Assembly (NCBI GenBank): GCA_963402885.1
Contig: OY727102.1
Span: forward strand, 15,252,001-15,316,000
From: Antedon bifida
Lineage: Eukaryota; Echinodermata; Crinoidea; Comatulida; Antedonidae
Direction: 5' to 3'
DNA: 64,000 bases
Below the pieces are notes generated by a model, which was not told the DNA's origin, made no database searches, and saw nothing but the letters and a program-made list of their open reading frames with translations. The number at the start of each line of letters is the position of its first letter. Position 1 is the stretch's first letter. Both the position numbers and the translations under genes were made by a program. Shown here piece after piece: positions 35,225 through 46,839 of this stretch.

Positions 35225-38092
35225 TTAATACTTGGATGTGAAATATCTTTTAAGTTTAAATGAAAAGCTTTTCTTAGATACAGCATCTTTAATATTTGAA
35301 GGTAGTTTATTCCATAGTTTAGGTCCACTAAATCTTATGTTATATTGAAATGATGTTTTTTTATGAAGAGGGATATGCATATCCTGTACAGTTCGAGTTC
35401 TATAACTGTGAAAAGATGCGTTTGGTTGGAATAAATTTGTAAATTGAGGTGGGTTTAAGGAGTTAATCGATGAGTAGAGAAAAGTACACTGTTGAAGATA
35501 GTTAAGGTCTTTCAACTTTAAAAGGTTTAGGGAGGAAAATAAGGGATCTGAGTGAGCTAGTGGTGGTGAACCTGATATTATTCGAACTACTTTCTTCTGT
35601 TTGATAAATAATCTGCTAGTGTTGGACTCATACGTGTTGCACCAAACCACATTGCAATAGTTTAAATATGGTAAAATAAGAGTACAATACAAGGTATGAA
35701 GAATGTTTTTGGGAAGAAAAGAAGACAGTCTAAAAATGATACCAATATTTTTGGATATTTTATTTTCAATTTCTTTAATATGTTGCTTCCAAGTGAGACC
35801 TGAATCAATGGTAACACCAAGAAATTTCGTATTTTCAACAAGTGGAACAATATGTTCATTAATTTTAATATGTCTATCATCAAGATTTACAGGTTTGCGA
35901 GTGTTTCGAAACAAAATAGAACAGCATTTCTTAACGTTAACGGAAAGTTTGTTTGCACGGAAATATTCACACACTTTAGTCAGTTCCTGGTTGACAACCG
36001 CAAAAAGTGACTGAATATTTGGATTGGTATAAAGGAGGGTAGTATCGTCAGCATAGAGGCAGAAAGAAAATAATTTGGAGGATGAACAAATGTCATTTAT
36101 ATATAAAGAAAATAAAAGTGGGCCAAGCAGTGAACCTTGGGGGACTCCACATGATATTGGTGTAAAATGAGAGGTAACATTGCTATATTTAGTACATTGA
36201 AATCTATTTGACAGATAACTTTTAAATAGATCATTTGCAGGTCCACGAATTCCATAAATGAAAAGTTTAGATAAAAGAATGTTATGATTGATAGTATCAA
36301 AAGCTTTTGATAAATCAATGAATGTTCCAATAGCAAAATGGTTGTTTTCAAATGCATCCACAATACTATTAGTAAGTTGTAAAAGAGCCATTGAAGTATC
36401 ATATCCTTTTCGAAAGCCATATTGATGGTCAGAAAGAATATTGTGTTTTAAAATAAATTTGTATGTCCGATCATAAATGATGCGTTCAAACATTTTGGAG
36501 AAAATAGACAGAATGGAGATAGGACGATAATTGCTAATATTAGACTTGACTCCAGATTTATAGATGGGGGTTACTTTTGCAAGTTTTAATTTGTTTGGAA
36601 ACACTCCTTTAGACATAGACAGGTTAAAAATATAGCAAAGTGGGTGAGAGATAAGGCTACATGTTTGCTTAACTATATTAGTACTAATATCGTCAAAACC
36701 TGGGGCCTTATTGTTCTTGAAATATTTGACTATGTTGAGTATTTCATTTTCGTCAACAGGGATAAGAAATAGGGAATTGAGAGTAGGGTTCGGTAAGTAG
36801 TCTTTATAATTTGTTGCATGTGATGGTATTTGACTTGCAAGGGTAGGTCCAATCTGTCCAAAAAACTGATTGAAAGAATTTGTAATTTTAATTGGATCAT
36901 TTGATAATTCGCCATCACATTCAATTTGTAAGTCGGGCTGATTATTCTTAGGTTTATTCAATAAAGAATTGATAATTTTCCAAGTTCCTTTGATATCATT
37001 TTTATGCTGTGAGAAGGTGTTGTTAAAGTGATCAATTTTAACTTGTCTAATCAATGTGTTAAGTTTGTTACGGAAACGTTTATATTCATTTTTGTTTTTT
37101 TCAGATGGGTTATGCAAGAATTTAGCATATAATTTGTGTTTATGTTTTGTGGATTTTAATAAGCCATCAGTCATCCAAGTCTTAAGTTTACGTTTCTTAT
37201 TTGTTCTTTGTTCAAGAGGGAAGTTTTTATCGTACATATGTTTAAATGTGGTGTCAAATAAATTATATGCCTCATTAGGATCTTGTGAATTAAAAACATG
37301 GTCCCACGAGGTTGCTTGCAAATCTAACTTAAAACTTTCAATATTGCACTCGTTAATTATCCTAGTATGCAACATTGAATGTTCAGATCTCGAATTATGG
37401 ACAATGTTAGTTAAGGAAGAAATGTTAAAAATAGGTAAATGGTCAGTGGCATCACTATAAATTATTCCATTGTGGTTGGGAAATTCCGTTTGGTTGGTAA
37501 TTATATTGTCCAACAATGAGGCGGTAGTAGCAGTAATTCTAGTGGGGCGGTGAATAAGAGGAAGATAAAAGTTGCTAAACATGGTATTTATAAAATTGAA
37601 AGAATGATTACTTGATTCGTATTTTAAAATATCAATGTTAAAATCACCTAGTAAGAAAACAGTCTTGTTCTCATTGGAAAGGTTGCTAAGTAATAGCTCT
37701 ATTTTATCTAGGAATGCATTCGTATCCAGTGAAGGGGCCCTATATATAGTGCCAACAATAATGTTTTTGGCTGATTTTTGTTCAATTTCAATAAATAGGG
37801 AATCACAAATAGATTGGTCAATTGACAGATCTTCTCTTTCTCTAAATGAAAGTTCATTTCGAACAAACATTGCTACACCACCGCCAACTTTCAGATGTCT
37901 GTGTTTAGAAATAAAAGAGTAGTTTGGAATATGCATTAAAGGGCTGTCATGCTTCAACCAACTTTCCGTAATAGAAATTATATCAAAGTTGAAATTTAAG
38001 GAATTTAAAAGAATATAAATCGAATCAAAATTACGACTAAGGCTTCTGGAATTAAAGTGTATGGTGGAAAAGCTTTTCTTATTATCAATTTT
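35225..38092 (-). CDS. LINE ORF2: endonuclease and reverse transcriptase, no ATG
   Basis: The frame is open from just after a TGA (38093-38095) to the stop at 35225, about 955 codons. Numbering from the TTG codon at 37957: the endonuclease has GDFN at 104-107, LLDNIITN near 148 and SDATDHLPI near 168. Upstream of that codon the frame also encodes IHFNSRSLSRNFDSIYILLN and SITESWL, the normal N-terminal endonuclease motifs, so the true protein starts before 37957. The reverse transcriptase has NKAPGFDDIS (416), NYRPISIL (476), FIDLSKAFD (546), GVPQGSLLGPLL (604) and the active site YADD (635-638). All expected catalytic motifs are present and there is no internal stop. No ATG lies between the TGA and the endonuclease, so a start codon was lost or translation begins unusually. 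Confidence 0.88.
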   Translation of the reverse strand, partial: KIDNKKSFSTIHFNSRSLSRNFDSIYILLNSLNFNFDIISITESWLKHDSPLMHIPNYSFISKHRHLKVGGGVAMFVRNELSFREREDLSIDQSICDSLFIEIEQKSAKNIIVGTIYRAPSLDTNAFLDKIELLLSNLSNENKTVFLLGDFNIDILKYESSNHSFNFINTMFSNFYLPLIHRPTRITATTASLLDNIITNQTEFPNHNGIIYSDATDHLPIFNISSLTNIVHNSRSEHSMLHTRIINECNIESFKLDLQATSWDHVFNSQDPNEAYNLFDTTFKHMYDKNFPLEQRTNKKRKLKTWMTDGLLKSTKHKHKLYAKFLHNPSEKNKNEYKRFRNKLNTLIRQVKIDHFNNTFSQHKNDIKGTWKIINSLLNKPKNNQPDLQIECDGELSNDPIKITNSFNQFFGQIGPTLASQIPSHATNYKDYLPNPTLNSLFLIPVDENEILNIVKYFKNNKAPGFDDISTNIVKQTCSLISHPLCYIFNLSMSKGVFPNKLKLAKVTPIYKSGVKSNISNYRPISILSIFSKMFERIIYDRTYKFILKHNILSDHQYGFRKGYDTSMALLQLTNSIVDAFENNHFAIGTFIDLSKAFDTINHNILLSKLFIYGIRGPANDLFKSYLSNRFQCTKYSNVTSHFTPISCGVPQGSLLGPLLFSLYINDICSSSKLFSFCLYADDTTLLYTNPNIQSLFAVVNQELTKVCEYFRANKLSVNVKKCCSILFRNTRKPVNLDDRHIKINEHIVPLVENTKFLGVTIDSGLTWKQHIKEIENKISKNIGIIFRLSSFLPKNILHTLYCTLILPYLNYCNVVWCNTYESNTSRLFIKQKKVVRIISGSPPLAHSDPLFSSLNLLKLKDLNYLQQCTFLYSSINSLNPPQFTNLFQPNASFHSYRTRTVQDMHIPLHKKTSFQYNIRFSGPKLWNKLPSNIKDAVSKKSFSFKLKRYFTSKY

Positions 38093-38456
38093 TCAAGGAA
38101 AAAGTAAAAACAGGAGTCAAACAACAAGATTGGAAAACATACAACGCAATGCTAATGAACCGACAACATGTTCAAAAAACAATACGGACAGACCGACAAA
38201 GTCAGGTCATCATAGAAATGCGCAGTAAAAACAATATTAATAAAAGTAATAAGGCAAGCATGAGGTGACGCAAAACAGGAAAAAGTGTCCACAGTGTCAT
38301 TTGAATGTCAATAAATTAGCATGCAGTTATTATTCATAATGATAAAAGAAAGGCATGCATGCATGCAATTTATGTAAGTGGTAATGTATAGTTAAAATGA
38401 TTTGATAAGAAAAAGAAACAGTTAGTTGATTACTTCCCTTCGTTTGCTGATCTTCT

Positions 38457-39233
38457 TTATGAGATGTTATCCAGGTCCAGAAAAGTACGAATATGGTGTC
38501 TAATTTCCTTTCCGTTAAAAACAGAGCTAGCATAGATTCGTCCGTCAATAGACCATGCACTCTTCACCTTCTCGTGTTTACTTGCTCTGTATAACAGCTC
38601 CCTTCTACGACTGGTGAGATCTTCCTGTATAGAAATGCCAGAACCCTTTAATTTTCTTCTCTGTACAATCACTTTCTTTCGGTGTTGATATGAAGTAAAT
38701 TTAACAATAATGGGTCTAGGTTTTGATTTCTTCTCGTTACGTTTGCCTGTACGATGGGATCGATCTATGTGATCGGAGGATAGATCAATATCCAGTTTAT
38801 CCTTCACCATATTAATTATTAGATCATTAGTATTTTCTCCTTCTTTCTCCGACATTCCAAATACCCTGATGCAATTCCGTCGACTATATTGCTGCAATGA
38901 ATCTAGTTCAGCATCCTGTGCTTGGATTTTTTGCTCAAGATCATTGATTTTATCAAGATGATTAGAGGTTTCGCCCATTGCGAGCTCAATGTCGAAGAGC
39001 CGACTTTCGATTTTATCAAACCGATCTATAAGTGGCGTGAGTTTGGACTCAATTACCTCTGATATTAAGCATCCTAAGATATCCTTGATTTCCTTACTTT
39101 TAAAGGCAATAGCAATGCCGTTGTTGATCATGGCTGCCAGCTCGTCGCATTGTAGAATCTCGGTCTTCGTGGCCTGTACCACCTGTGTGGAATGCCTAGT
39201 AGATTGCTTTGTTCCGTCCTTTGTTGTAGACAT
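38457..39233 (-). CDS. LINE ORF1: coiled coil plus nucleic-acid-binding domain
   Basis: From the ATG at 39233 the protein begins MSTTKDGTKQ and has 258 residues; an upstream in-frame ATG at 39278 would add 15 residues of unlikely sequence. Its middle has heptad-like repeats (RFDKIESRLFDIELA, LEQKIQAQDAELDSLQQYSR) that predict a coiled coil. It continues with RRNCIRVFGMSEKE and PRPIIVKFTSYQHRKKVIVQ, resembling the RRM and C-terminal domain of L1-like ORF1 proteins. Such proteins coat the element RNA and assist reverse transcription (family knowledge). No frameshift or stop is visible. Confidence 0.82.
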   Translation of the reverse strand: MSTTKDGTKQSTRHSTQVVQATKTEILQCDELAAMINNGIAIAFKSKEIKDILGCLISEVIESKLTPLIDRFDKIESRLFDIELAMGETSNHLDKINDLEQKIQAQDAELDSLQQYSRRNCIRVFGMSEKEGENTNDLIINMVKDKLDIDLSSDHIDRSHRTGKRNEKKSKPRPIIVKFTSYQHRKKVIVQRRKLKGSGISIQEDLTSRRRELLYRASKHEKVKSAWSIDGRIYASSVFNGKEIRHHIRTFLDLDNIS

Positions 39234-39246
39234 TACAGATCCGTAG

Positions 39247-39537
39247 AGCAAAACAACAGTAAACCGTAAAGCAATCACCGATAATATTCACAAAACTCGT
39301 TTAAGAGTTATAGGTAAACTTGACATCAATAATAAAATCACAGTTGAAGAGGAATTGCAACAGGTAAAAATATGGAGATATGAGACCTTTAGGAACGTGT
39401 ATATGCTGATTTACGCCATCAAGCTAGGAGCTCATAAAAACACGTCTACTCAGCACGGTGATAGGTATCTATTTCATGTTTTAGAGGATGTAATACAATT
39501 ACGCAGACTATTTAACAGTATTACATTTCGTTACTAA
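39247..39537 (+). CDS. Unidentified 97-codon open frame beside the LINE 5' end
   Basis: I do not recognise it. The frame is open from after a TAG (39244-39246) to TAA at 39537. It contains RVIGKLDINNKITVEEELQQ, WRYETFRNVYMLIYAIKLGA, TQHGDRYLFHVLEDV and LRRLFNSITFRY. The mix of charged, aromatic and aliphatic residues looks like a folded protein rather than AT-driven noise. There is no ATG near the start; it could be a 3'-terminal exon or a fragment of another mobile element. Length alone is not significant in 64 kb. Its first part may overlap the LINE 5' UTR. Confidence 0.35.
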   Translation, partial: SKTTVNRKAITDNIHKTRLRVIGKLDINNKITVEEELQQVKIWRYETFRNVYMLIYAIKLGAHKNTSTQHGDRYLFHVLEDVIQLRRLFNSITFRY

Positions 39538-40137
39538 TCAATTTTTTAATAATCTTACTTTCTTGATTGAGTAAGAATACCAACTGATCAATTTGTGAAA
39601 GAATACAAATTTTGAATCCTGACTTTCTGGATGTTTTTAGACCACTGTCAAGTTATAACATACATGTATTGATGTCTGTATGTGGTTGGACAGCAGTAAA
39701 TGTTTATTGAATAATTGTTCAGTTTCTAATAATGATGATCAATATTCATACTGATCAAATTACAGTTATAATAATACATTACTAGTTTCCATCATTATTT
39801 GGGGATGGTAACAACCTCAAATTATCTATATAGATCAGTGTTTATCAAATTTCTTCGAAAATAATCATATCAGCAGATATAATTCCTAAGTTTAATTATT
39901 CAAATTGTTAATTTAGAGATTAAAACTTTAAAAATAAATAAAATTGTACTTGTTCATAATAAATTGAGTTTGAATGTGAAAATATGGATGCTAATCTTTT
40001 GTGCTTATGTATATATATAACAGACACAGACTCCTACCTATTTTTTGGATTACATTCTAAGGGATCTAATCGGGGATCTAATTGTAAGGTAGGGAATTAA
40101 AAGTGCTGAACAGCATGAGTGGCAGTTGTGTAGTGTA

Positions 40138-40230
40138 TTCAATTCAATTCAATTCAACTTAAAACTTTTATTTCTTCCTTCAAGAAAATGAGGACAAAGT
40201 TTTGGGTAAAAAGCATGAGAGTACTATAAT
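40138..40230 (-). repeat. Truncated LINE 3' end with TTCAA tail
   Basis: The TTCAATTCAATTCAATTCAA run is followed by CTTAAAACTTTTATTTCTTC then CTTCAAG. This resembles the 3' end of the LINE at 34909 (same pentanucleotide, then a T-rich TTTATTTTCTTC block), but is diverged and strongly 5'-truncated. Confidence 0.5.
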
Positions 40231-42619
40231 TTTGTTAGTGCTAAGATTTTGTTGGATTTGGAACAATTTTGTCAAAATTTAATGTTCAAAAACATTTATG
40301 AACATTCAGTTTTGAACTTTGATATAGATTCACTATTTTTTCTTTTTCATATTTTATTATTGTGTTTTTCATTTAATGAGAGTTTTAACCCAATCGACAT
40401 AAACAGATAATTCCTTAAATGAAATATGTAAGATTTAATTTCTTGTTTTGTTCATCTCAAGTCCCTTCTGAATTGATGAAAGAGTATTAACTCCTTAATG
40501 CTGCATTTTTATGGTTTGAATGCCATAATGTTCAGTATTACTCTGTTTTTAGAGATGAAAAAATCAAATTAAATGAATATGCTTATTGCATTTTTTACTG
40601 AAAAATATTACTGTTATTATATAATAGTAATTTATCATTTTTACTTAATGTACAATTATACAGAAACTTGCAAAAACGAATTCATTGTTTTAGGTTGTTG
40701 TGCGAGTGAGTTTTGGCAACTTTAATGTACTTGTCAGTATCTGTTTAATTTGTATGTCTAGACACCACAGGAGTGAAAGCTCACTTGTTGTATCTCTATG
40801 CCTTAAATGTCTGCTTTAAAATTAATTAGAATTGTTTGTTGAAAAATTATGGTTGATTACTGTATGAAGTTATTAAATGCAAGAACAAAAACAAAAATGG
40901 TTCTTAAAACTTGCAATGTGAATGGAAACATTAAAATGGACTAAAAATGTGTCATAAACAATGATATGAAGCTTTGAAAAAGACTAATTGGTGATATTGA
41001 GAGCTGGAGGAGGAGTGCACTTCACATTTCAAGCAGAAGTTTTGTTTATTCAAAACTACTGAATCAAGTCTGTCGAACACTAAAATGTGACCTAGTATGG
41101 TGTAAGATGCAAAACTCCAAAGTTTACACACCAGACGTCAACACCGACATTTTGTATGGTGTGTGAGTTGTTTGTAAACTCTAGAAATTTGCTAAGCAAT
41201 GTGTAATTCTTGTTTCAAAGTTGTATTCAGAACTATTTAGGAATCACACTTGTATTAGTCAGATTCATGAAAAGCAATTTTATGAAGTCACAACATAAAT
41301 GTTATATTTAAGTAATACTTTGATATATATCTCCTCTTATAATGTTAAGCTCATGGGGGCCCTTGCGATGTTTGATGTCAGTCCTACTTGATGTTTACAA
41401 GTTAGCACAGACAACCTTGTAATGCGTTTCTGTCTCGTAAAAGAAAAATTATTTAAAAGATTAAGATTAATAATCTATAACCAGAATATTAAACATGAGT
41501 CAAAGAAGAGACTTAAGAATTGGCATAATTACAGTTGATTTTACCTTGGATCATACGGGTGACTTATAGTATAGCAAATGCTAGTAGAGATTACAAAATT
41601 TAGTCTAATAATATGATTTCGATTTCCACACTTTTTAACATCCTAACAAGTGTAGATCTTGTGATATTTCTTAAAATTAAGGAGGAGGGGAGCTTCAAAT
41701 CTTTCTTTCACTTGCTTGTCACAATTTTTGTAAACAAAAAATACAGTATCATACTTTTTGTAATTCTGCTCAGAACTGGCCTTATAATTGTGCTTTTAGT
41801 TTATTAGATAAAATAATTTAATGTGTATCTAATTATTACAATTATGGGGCGGGGGAAGCCAGTCTGGCACATACCCTTCCTCCCTCACATTAATTGTTTT
41901 AATTGTAATGCAAAAGATAAAACATTTAGGCCCTGGACTCAACTCCATTTCAGAATCCTGGATCAACCATTTATATAAATTTAATATAACAACATTTTCT
42001 AATTTTACAGATTGTTTTATTTAATAATAGAATGTGAAAATGTTCTATGCATGAGTTGACAATAAAATGAAGGTTAATTTAATTGCTCTATTTCCTTTGT
42101 TTACTTAGATAGATCTATATTAGTCAGGAAGTTTCACTTTTGCCTCTGTGTTTATATCTTTGCCATTTGATACAAACAATTCTTTTTACCAACTCATTAG
42201 AGAACATGAAATTGTACTTTTACAGAAATGAAACAACCAAACCGAGATTATTATTAGGTCGAACTTAATCAGATAATTTTCTCATTGTTCTTTCTCTTGA
42301 TAACAAAACATATTCAGACAAGTGTTTTCTGCTATTGAATGTAAAAGAGGGACGAAGGAGTAGAGATTGCTGCATTTTCTTTCCAACATGTTAAGGCAGA
42401 AATCATGAATATGCATAATATCAATATTGCTTAAATGAATGATATGTGATGTAAGCATAGATAAAAATCAATCAAGTTTGAATGTTTTTGTTTGTATTGA
42501 AGGGAAGGGAACAGTTGAGAATGCAGCGTTATTTTTCGTTCCAATGTGTTAAGGCAGAGATCATGAATATGCATGAAATTATATATGACATAAATTTTAG
42601 ACCTTGGAGATGGCACTTT

Positions 42620-42700
42620 GCAAGCTCTGGCTGAATGCTTAGTGTTTAGCTTTCCATTTGGTAGACCAGGGTTCGAAACCCCTTGTTTGTTTTTCTTTTG
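42620..42700 (+). repeat. tRNA-derived SINE head
   Basis: TGGCTGAATGCTTAG (42628) resembles box A and GGTTCGAAACC (42670-42680) is a good box B. The sequence after it (CTTGTTTGTTTTTCTTTTG) is T-rich. The A-to-B spacing suits a tRNA origin; no full cloverleaf was established. Confidence 0.55.
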
Positions 42701-45700
42701 TAATGAAAGCATGTTGCCAAAAAGAAAATAAAGCAAGTTCAGCATGTATCTTAGTTCCTTCCTCTAATTTGTCACTTGATTACCAGCCACTTAATGGAGC
42801 ATTTATTTAGCTACCCAGCAGAGTTGAACCAATGCCCTTTCCTATTCCCCCGATCCGCATCTGGTATCAGCTCCAAGAAGAAACTGAAATGCTCTTGTTT
42901 CCAATTTGTCTGCAATTTATTAGGTATTTATAACTATATAGTACTTGTACACAAACCATAGTACATTATTATATGGTATTAAATAATAAATATAAATTAA
43001 TTTAAGAATGTATTTTTAACAAACCAATCACAATTAACTAAGTATATATATTGTATTATTTTTAGTAGTATTTTAAATTTATTTTGAGATGTTTTTTTTT
43101 AATTTTTAGAATATAGATTGTTGTAGGTAAACAATTCCAAGGTAACTCTGAGTTCTCAACAGGTTGAAATATGCCCCTGTCAGTTTACAGGTTCTGTCAG
43201 TATTACATCGCACATACCAATAAAAGCAGGTGTATTCATGGGATGTGAAACATCTAACGTCCCAGAGGTTTCCCACGGATGTGAGTCGGTTTCCTACGTA
43301 CATTGCTGATCACCGCAACTTGTTAGAAAACTGAACAGTCAAGAACAGCCGTTAGACAAACACTTGTTCACTCATTCTAGTAACAGTGTACCTTGACCTG
43401 TTAAGGTGCTTCTCAAGACAAATCGAACTTCGTTTACTCAAAGGAAAACATTGTTGAAAATAATATGATTATATTTAACCTATGTTAAGCAATGTATTGC
43501 TTGCACATAGTTTTGATGGTAATGGTAATTAGAATAAGTAACATTGTAATGAGAGTTGGCAGGTTATTACCTTCCTCGTTTAGACAAGAAATCCAATACG
43601 AAAGGAAATCATTTTTGTCCTTCACACTAAAATACATGAAATTTTACAAGAAATGTTGGCATTTATTACTAAATTACTTGTGGAATATTATTGTAAAGAT
43701 CCGAACAAAGATTTTTACTCTGTTTATTTTGTTTTCAGTAAATTTTAAAGATGCTATTTCTATCAATTGAATTGTAATCAATAATTTATAGCCTACAGAT
43801 TCACTAATGTTTGTCCTATGAAATATTAACATCTTAAAACTCTTCTACATAAAAATTTATTTATTTTCACTTGGTAGAATTTTTAATAGTTGCAAGAAAA
43901 TCTGTTGCATCAATTGGGCCACTCCAAGGAGTTATTATAGAACTACAGAGTACTATAATCTTTGGCCACTCCCACCTCTCCTATTCACTTAAACTAACGC
44001 TACCATATATTTAATGTAAGGCTGCCCTCTATTGGTAACATCTTTCCTAATAACATGCTTGAGTGCACATGAGTTCATCTTCTAGTCAATAAAAGGCTTT
44101 TTATTTTGTGTATTTGAAGTGTTTGCTTATACAATTTGCATACATAATTTACAATGTCAATTATGCTAAAAGGGTCGTTGGATTGCAGTCGATTATCATC
44201 TTAATAATAAAAGAAGGTCTGTTTTTCTACTAAGGTTAATAATTAATTATGTAGAATGTAGACCACACTGTAGGCTACTGTTAATGTTTTGTTCACTTGA
44301 TCACTGTTATAATAGCTGAATATCCCCACTGTTATATAGCTGAATATTGTATGGAATCCCAAAAGGTAATATGCTATCAATCCCACTGATTGGCTATCAC
44401 TACTTGTGGGAGCCAATCCAATGTTTTGCTTTTCTCATTCCATATCAACATGAAATTTTCAATATTATAAGGAAGTGGTTTTTTAAAAAACCTATTAATA
44501 AGATATAGACATTTATTAATTTTTAAATTTAGATAAGGGGAAACTTTTTGAATTTTCCAATGCCATTATGTTACATGTTTGCAGCATAATGATATACACT
44601 AGTAACAATACTGGTTAACTGCGTTTTTTTCAGACGCCACAAGTATAAAGCTTTGTTTGTTCATGGTTGCCATTTTCATTCCATATCTTTTAGTTATAAA
44701 AAAAGATTTAACTCATTCTGTAAAATCTTGAACAAAATTTGAGATAATCTCAGACTATCATTATAATAAAATAATTTTTGATACATAATAATGTAAATCA
44801 ACACTTTCCAAAATGTATTTTTTTAAAGGACAGGGATGTGAACCTACTGTAGTAAAATTTTTTTTAAATTTGGCCCATTTTCTGTAATTAATGCTCAAAG
44901 CATTAGGTATATAAAATTAGAAATTAACAATAACTAACTATATTCTGAACTATCTCCTTTTGTTTTTTTCATCTTAATAAGTAATCCATATAGCTTTGAA
45001 GTCATAAACCTCCTTATTAATTTTTTTTTCTTCGTTCTCCAGTTTCATCAACCATTGTGAAAATGTGTTTACAAATCAATCATCACCAGCTAAGCTAGCT
45101 TAAATGAGGACAATCAAATAAGACGTTTGATTCTTATGGCGCTAGAAATAGCCATAGCTGATACGCTTCAGCGGTTTTGATATGATGTGCTAAAAAATGA
45201 TTATGATTTGTTGGTTTTGCACAATAATTATTGTATAAGAACAATGTTAAAGCTGAACTAAGTGTATGCATAGAGTGATAATTACTCCAGGTGAGAATTA
45301 TCATAGAGAAATCTCCATTCTTTTTCTGTCTAAATTAATTTATTCTATAATAACATTCAAATTATAGAATTTTAAGTACTAGGGATATCTGTAATTAACC
45401 ATTTCTTATCCAGTTTTTTAATGCCTGTTCAGGGCGAACGTTTAACTGGTGGTATTTTAAAAAAATCTTCGATTTGAGGATGTTTTGCTGGTGCCACCAA
45501 CATGTTTTGGTTGCCTAAGTTTGGTTCCAAGTAGGATGCAATGCAAGAACAAAGTGAAATACAAGTCATTTTATACGATTCAGTCGTGAAGGATCCTCCA
45601 AACTGTTTTTTTTAAATCTGCGTATTGCTCTTTGCCGACTCCTCCTGACTGCCACTTAAGTAACATATGTATGGTACATATTAAATTACAAAGCAAACAC

Positions 45701-46839
45701 CACTACAGAATCACCACACACAGTATTAAAACTGTATTGATGTTTTCCTAAGTAAATGTATAGTCAATAGTACCAAATTACATCCAAGACTAGAGTTGTT
45801 TTCTTGTCTGTTAGTCTATGTTTGCTGAACCTTCATTTGCATTTTACCATAGTGTTTGTTTTGTAAACAGCACTGTTTATCGATATTGAAACGATGATGC
45901 ATTATTATTACATATGTAGGTGGAGGAATAATTATGCTGATCTGGGAGTAGTGAGAATTTATTTCGATCAACAATAAAATATACAAGTTTACTTAAATTT
46001 CACTCTTCTTCCCTCCTTTTAAATGAATAATTAGAAATTAAAGCTAATTATATTACACATGTAAAGCTGATAAGGAATACTCTTCTAGGGTAGTGAGAAT
46101 TTATTGTGTTCAACAATCAAATATACTCGTTTTCTTTACTGGTATATTAAATGAATAATTAATGATATTCAAACCTATATTAACATAATGATTTCCATTT
46201 TTTCCATAAACTACTATTCTGTATAAAGATGATATAGTTACGGCTAGTAAGTATATGGACAACAACAACTGGATTCCCTATTGTGAAAACAGTGTATAAA
46301 ATGAGCCCATCAAATGTATCTGTATAACGTTATGTATTCGATATGCAAGTTTTAAAGTGTTGAAAAATCGTCAAAATCATTGAGGCGAAAAGTTGACAGT
46401 ATGAGCTTCTGGTTTATCATCCCGAACCTGGCTCAGTGAAGTGCATCCAGGCAATTCCGCTTTAATCACCATCGTTCAAAGTAAACTGATGAACCGACAA
46501 CGAATACAATGCAATCACACTAAACTTGTAACCAGTCTCTGTCTTTGTTACTGTTGATTGACTTTATAGTCTGTTGAGTTTTTTCACCTTTTTGTTTGTT
46601 TGAGACTTTAAAATGTACACACTTACTATACACATACTATATATGTTATCCATTAAAGAATTTATTATCTAGGTTATTTTAAAATGACATGTTGAAATCA
46701 CCTGAAAATTTCAAATAAATATAGGCCTATATCATCCAATTTGTTTTCCTACGTTGTGAAATCATAGGAAAATGAAATTCATATTACATCAGATTTTTTA
46801 GATTGTTTGAAGGTTTGCAAGACGAAATCAATATGTTGA

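Larger units (their letters stand above)
34909..39290 (-). mobile_element. Near-intact non-LTR retrotransposon (CR1/L2 supergroup)
   Basis: On the - strand the order is a short 5' region, ORF1 (39233-38457), a ~360-bp spacer, ORF2 (38092-35225), a ~300-bp 3' UTR and a pentanucleotide tail (TTCAA units on the + strand, 34909-34933). Length is about 4.4 kb, usual for CR1/L2-type elements. Apurinic-type endonuclease plus reverse transcriptase without RNase H, the FIDLSKAFDTINH motif and the short-repeat tail support this supergroup; the exact clade is uncertain. The 5' limit is approximate and no target duplication was found. It is oriented against SMG5 and lies downstream of it. Confidence 0.85.
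39538..46839. other. AT-rich region without recognisable gene
   Basis: No exon is supported. It holds a TTCAA-tailed retroelement end (40138) and a tRNA-derived SINE head (42620), listed separately. CATTTTCTTTCCAACATGTT then AAGGCAGAAATCATGAATAT at 42373 recurs as a close copy at 42532, a ~160-bp direct repeat. The 92-codon frame at 43492 is hydrophobic and AT-driven and is not accepted as a gene. Confidence 0.6.

Noticed and set aside
35703-37922. Several + and - strand frames of 60-134 codons
   Set aside because: They are shadows of LINE ORF2 in other frames.
43492-43770. 92-codon hydrophobic open frame
   Set aside because: Composition is AT-driven (Ile, Phe, Lys, Leu), there is no domain or splice context, and frames of this length are expected by chance in 64 kb.
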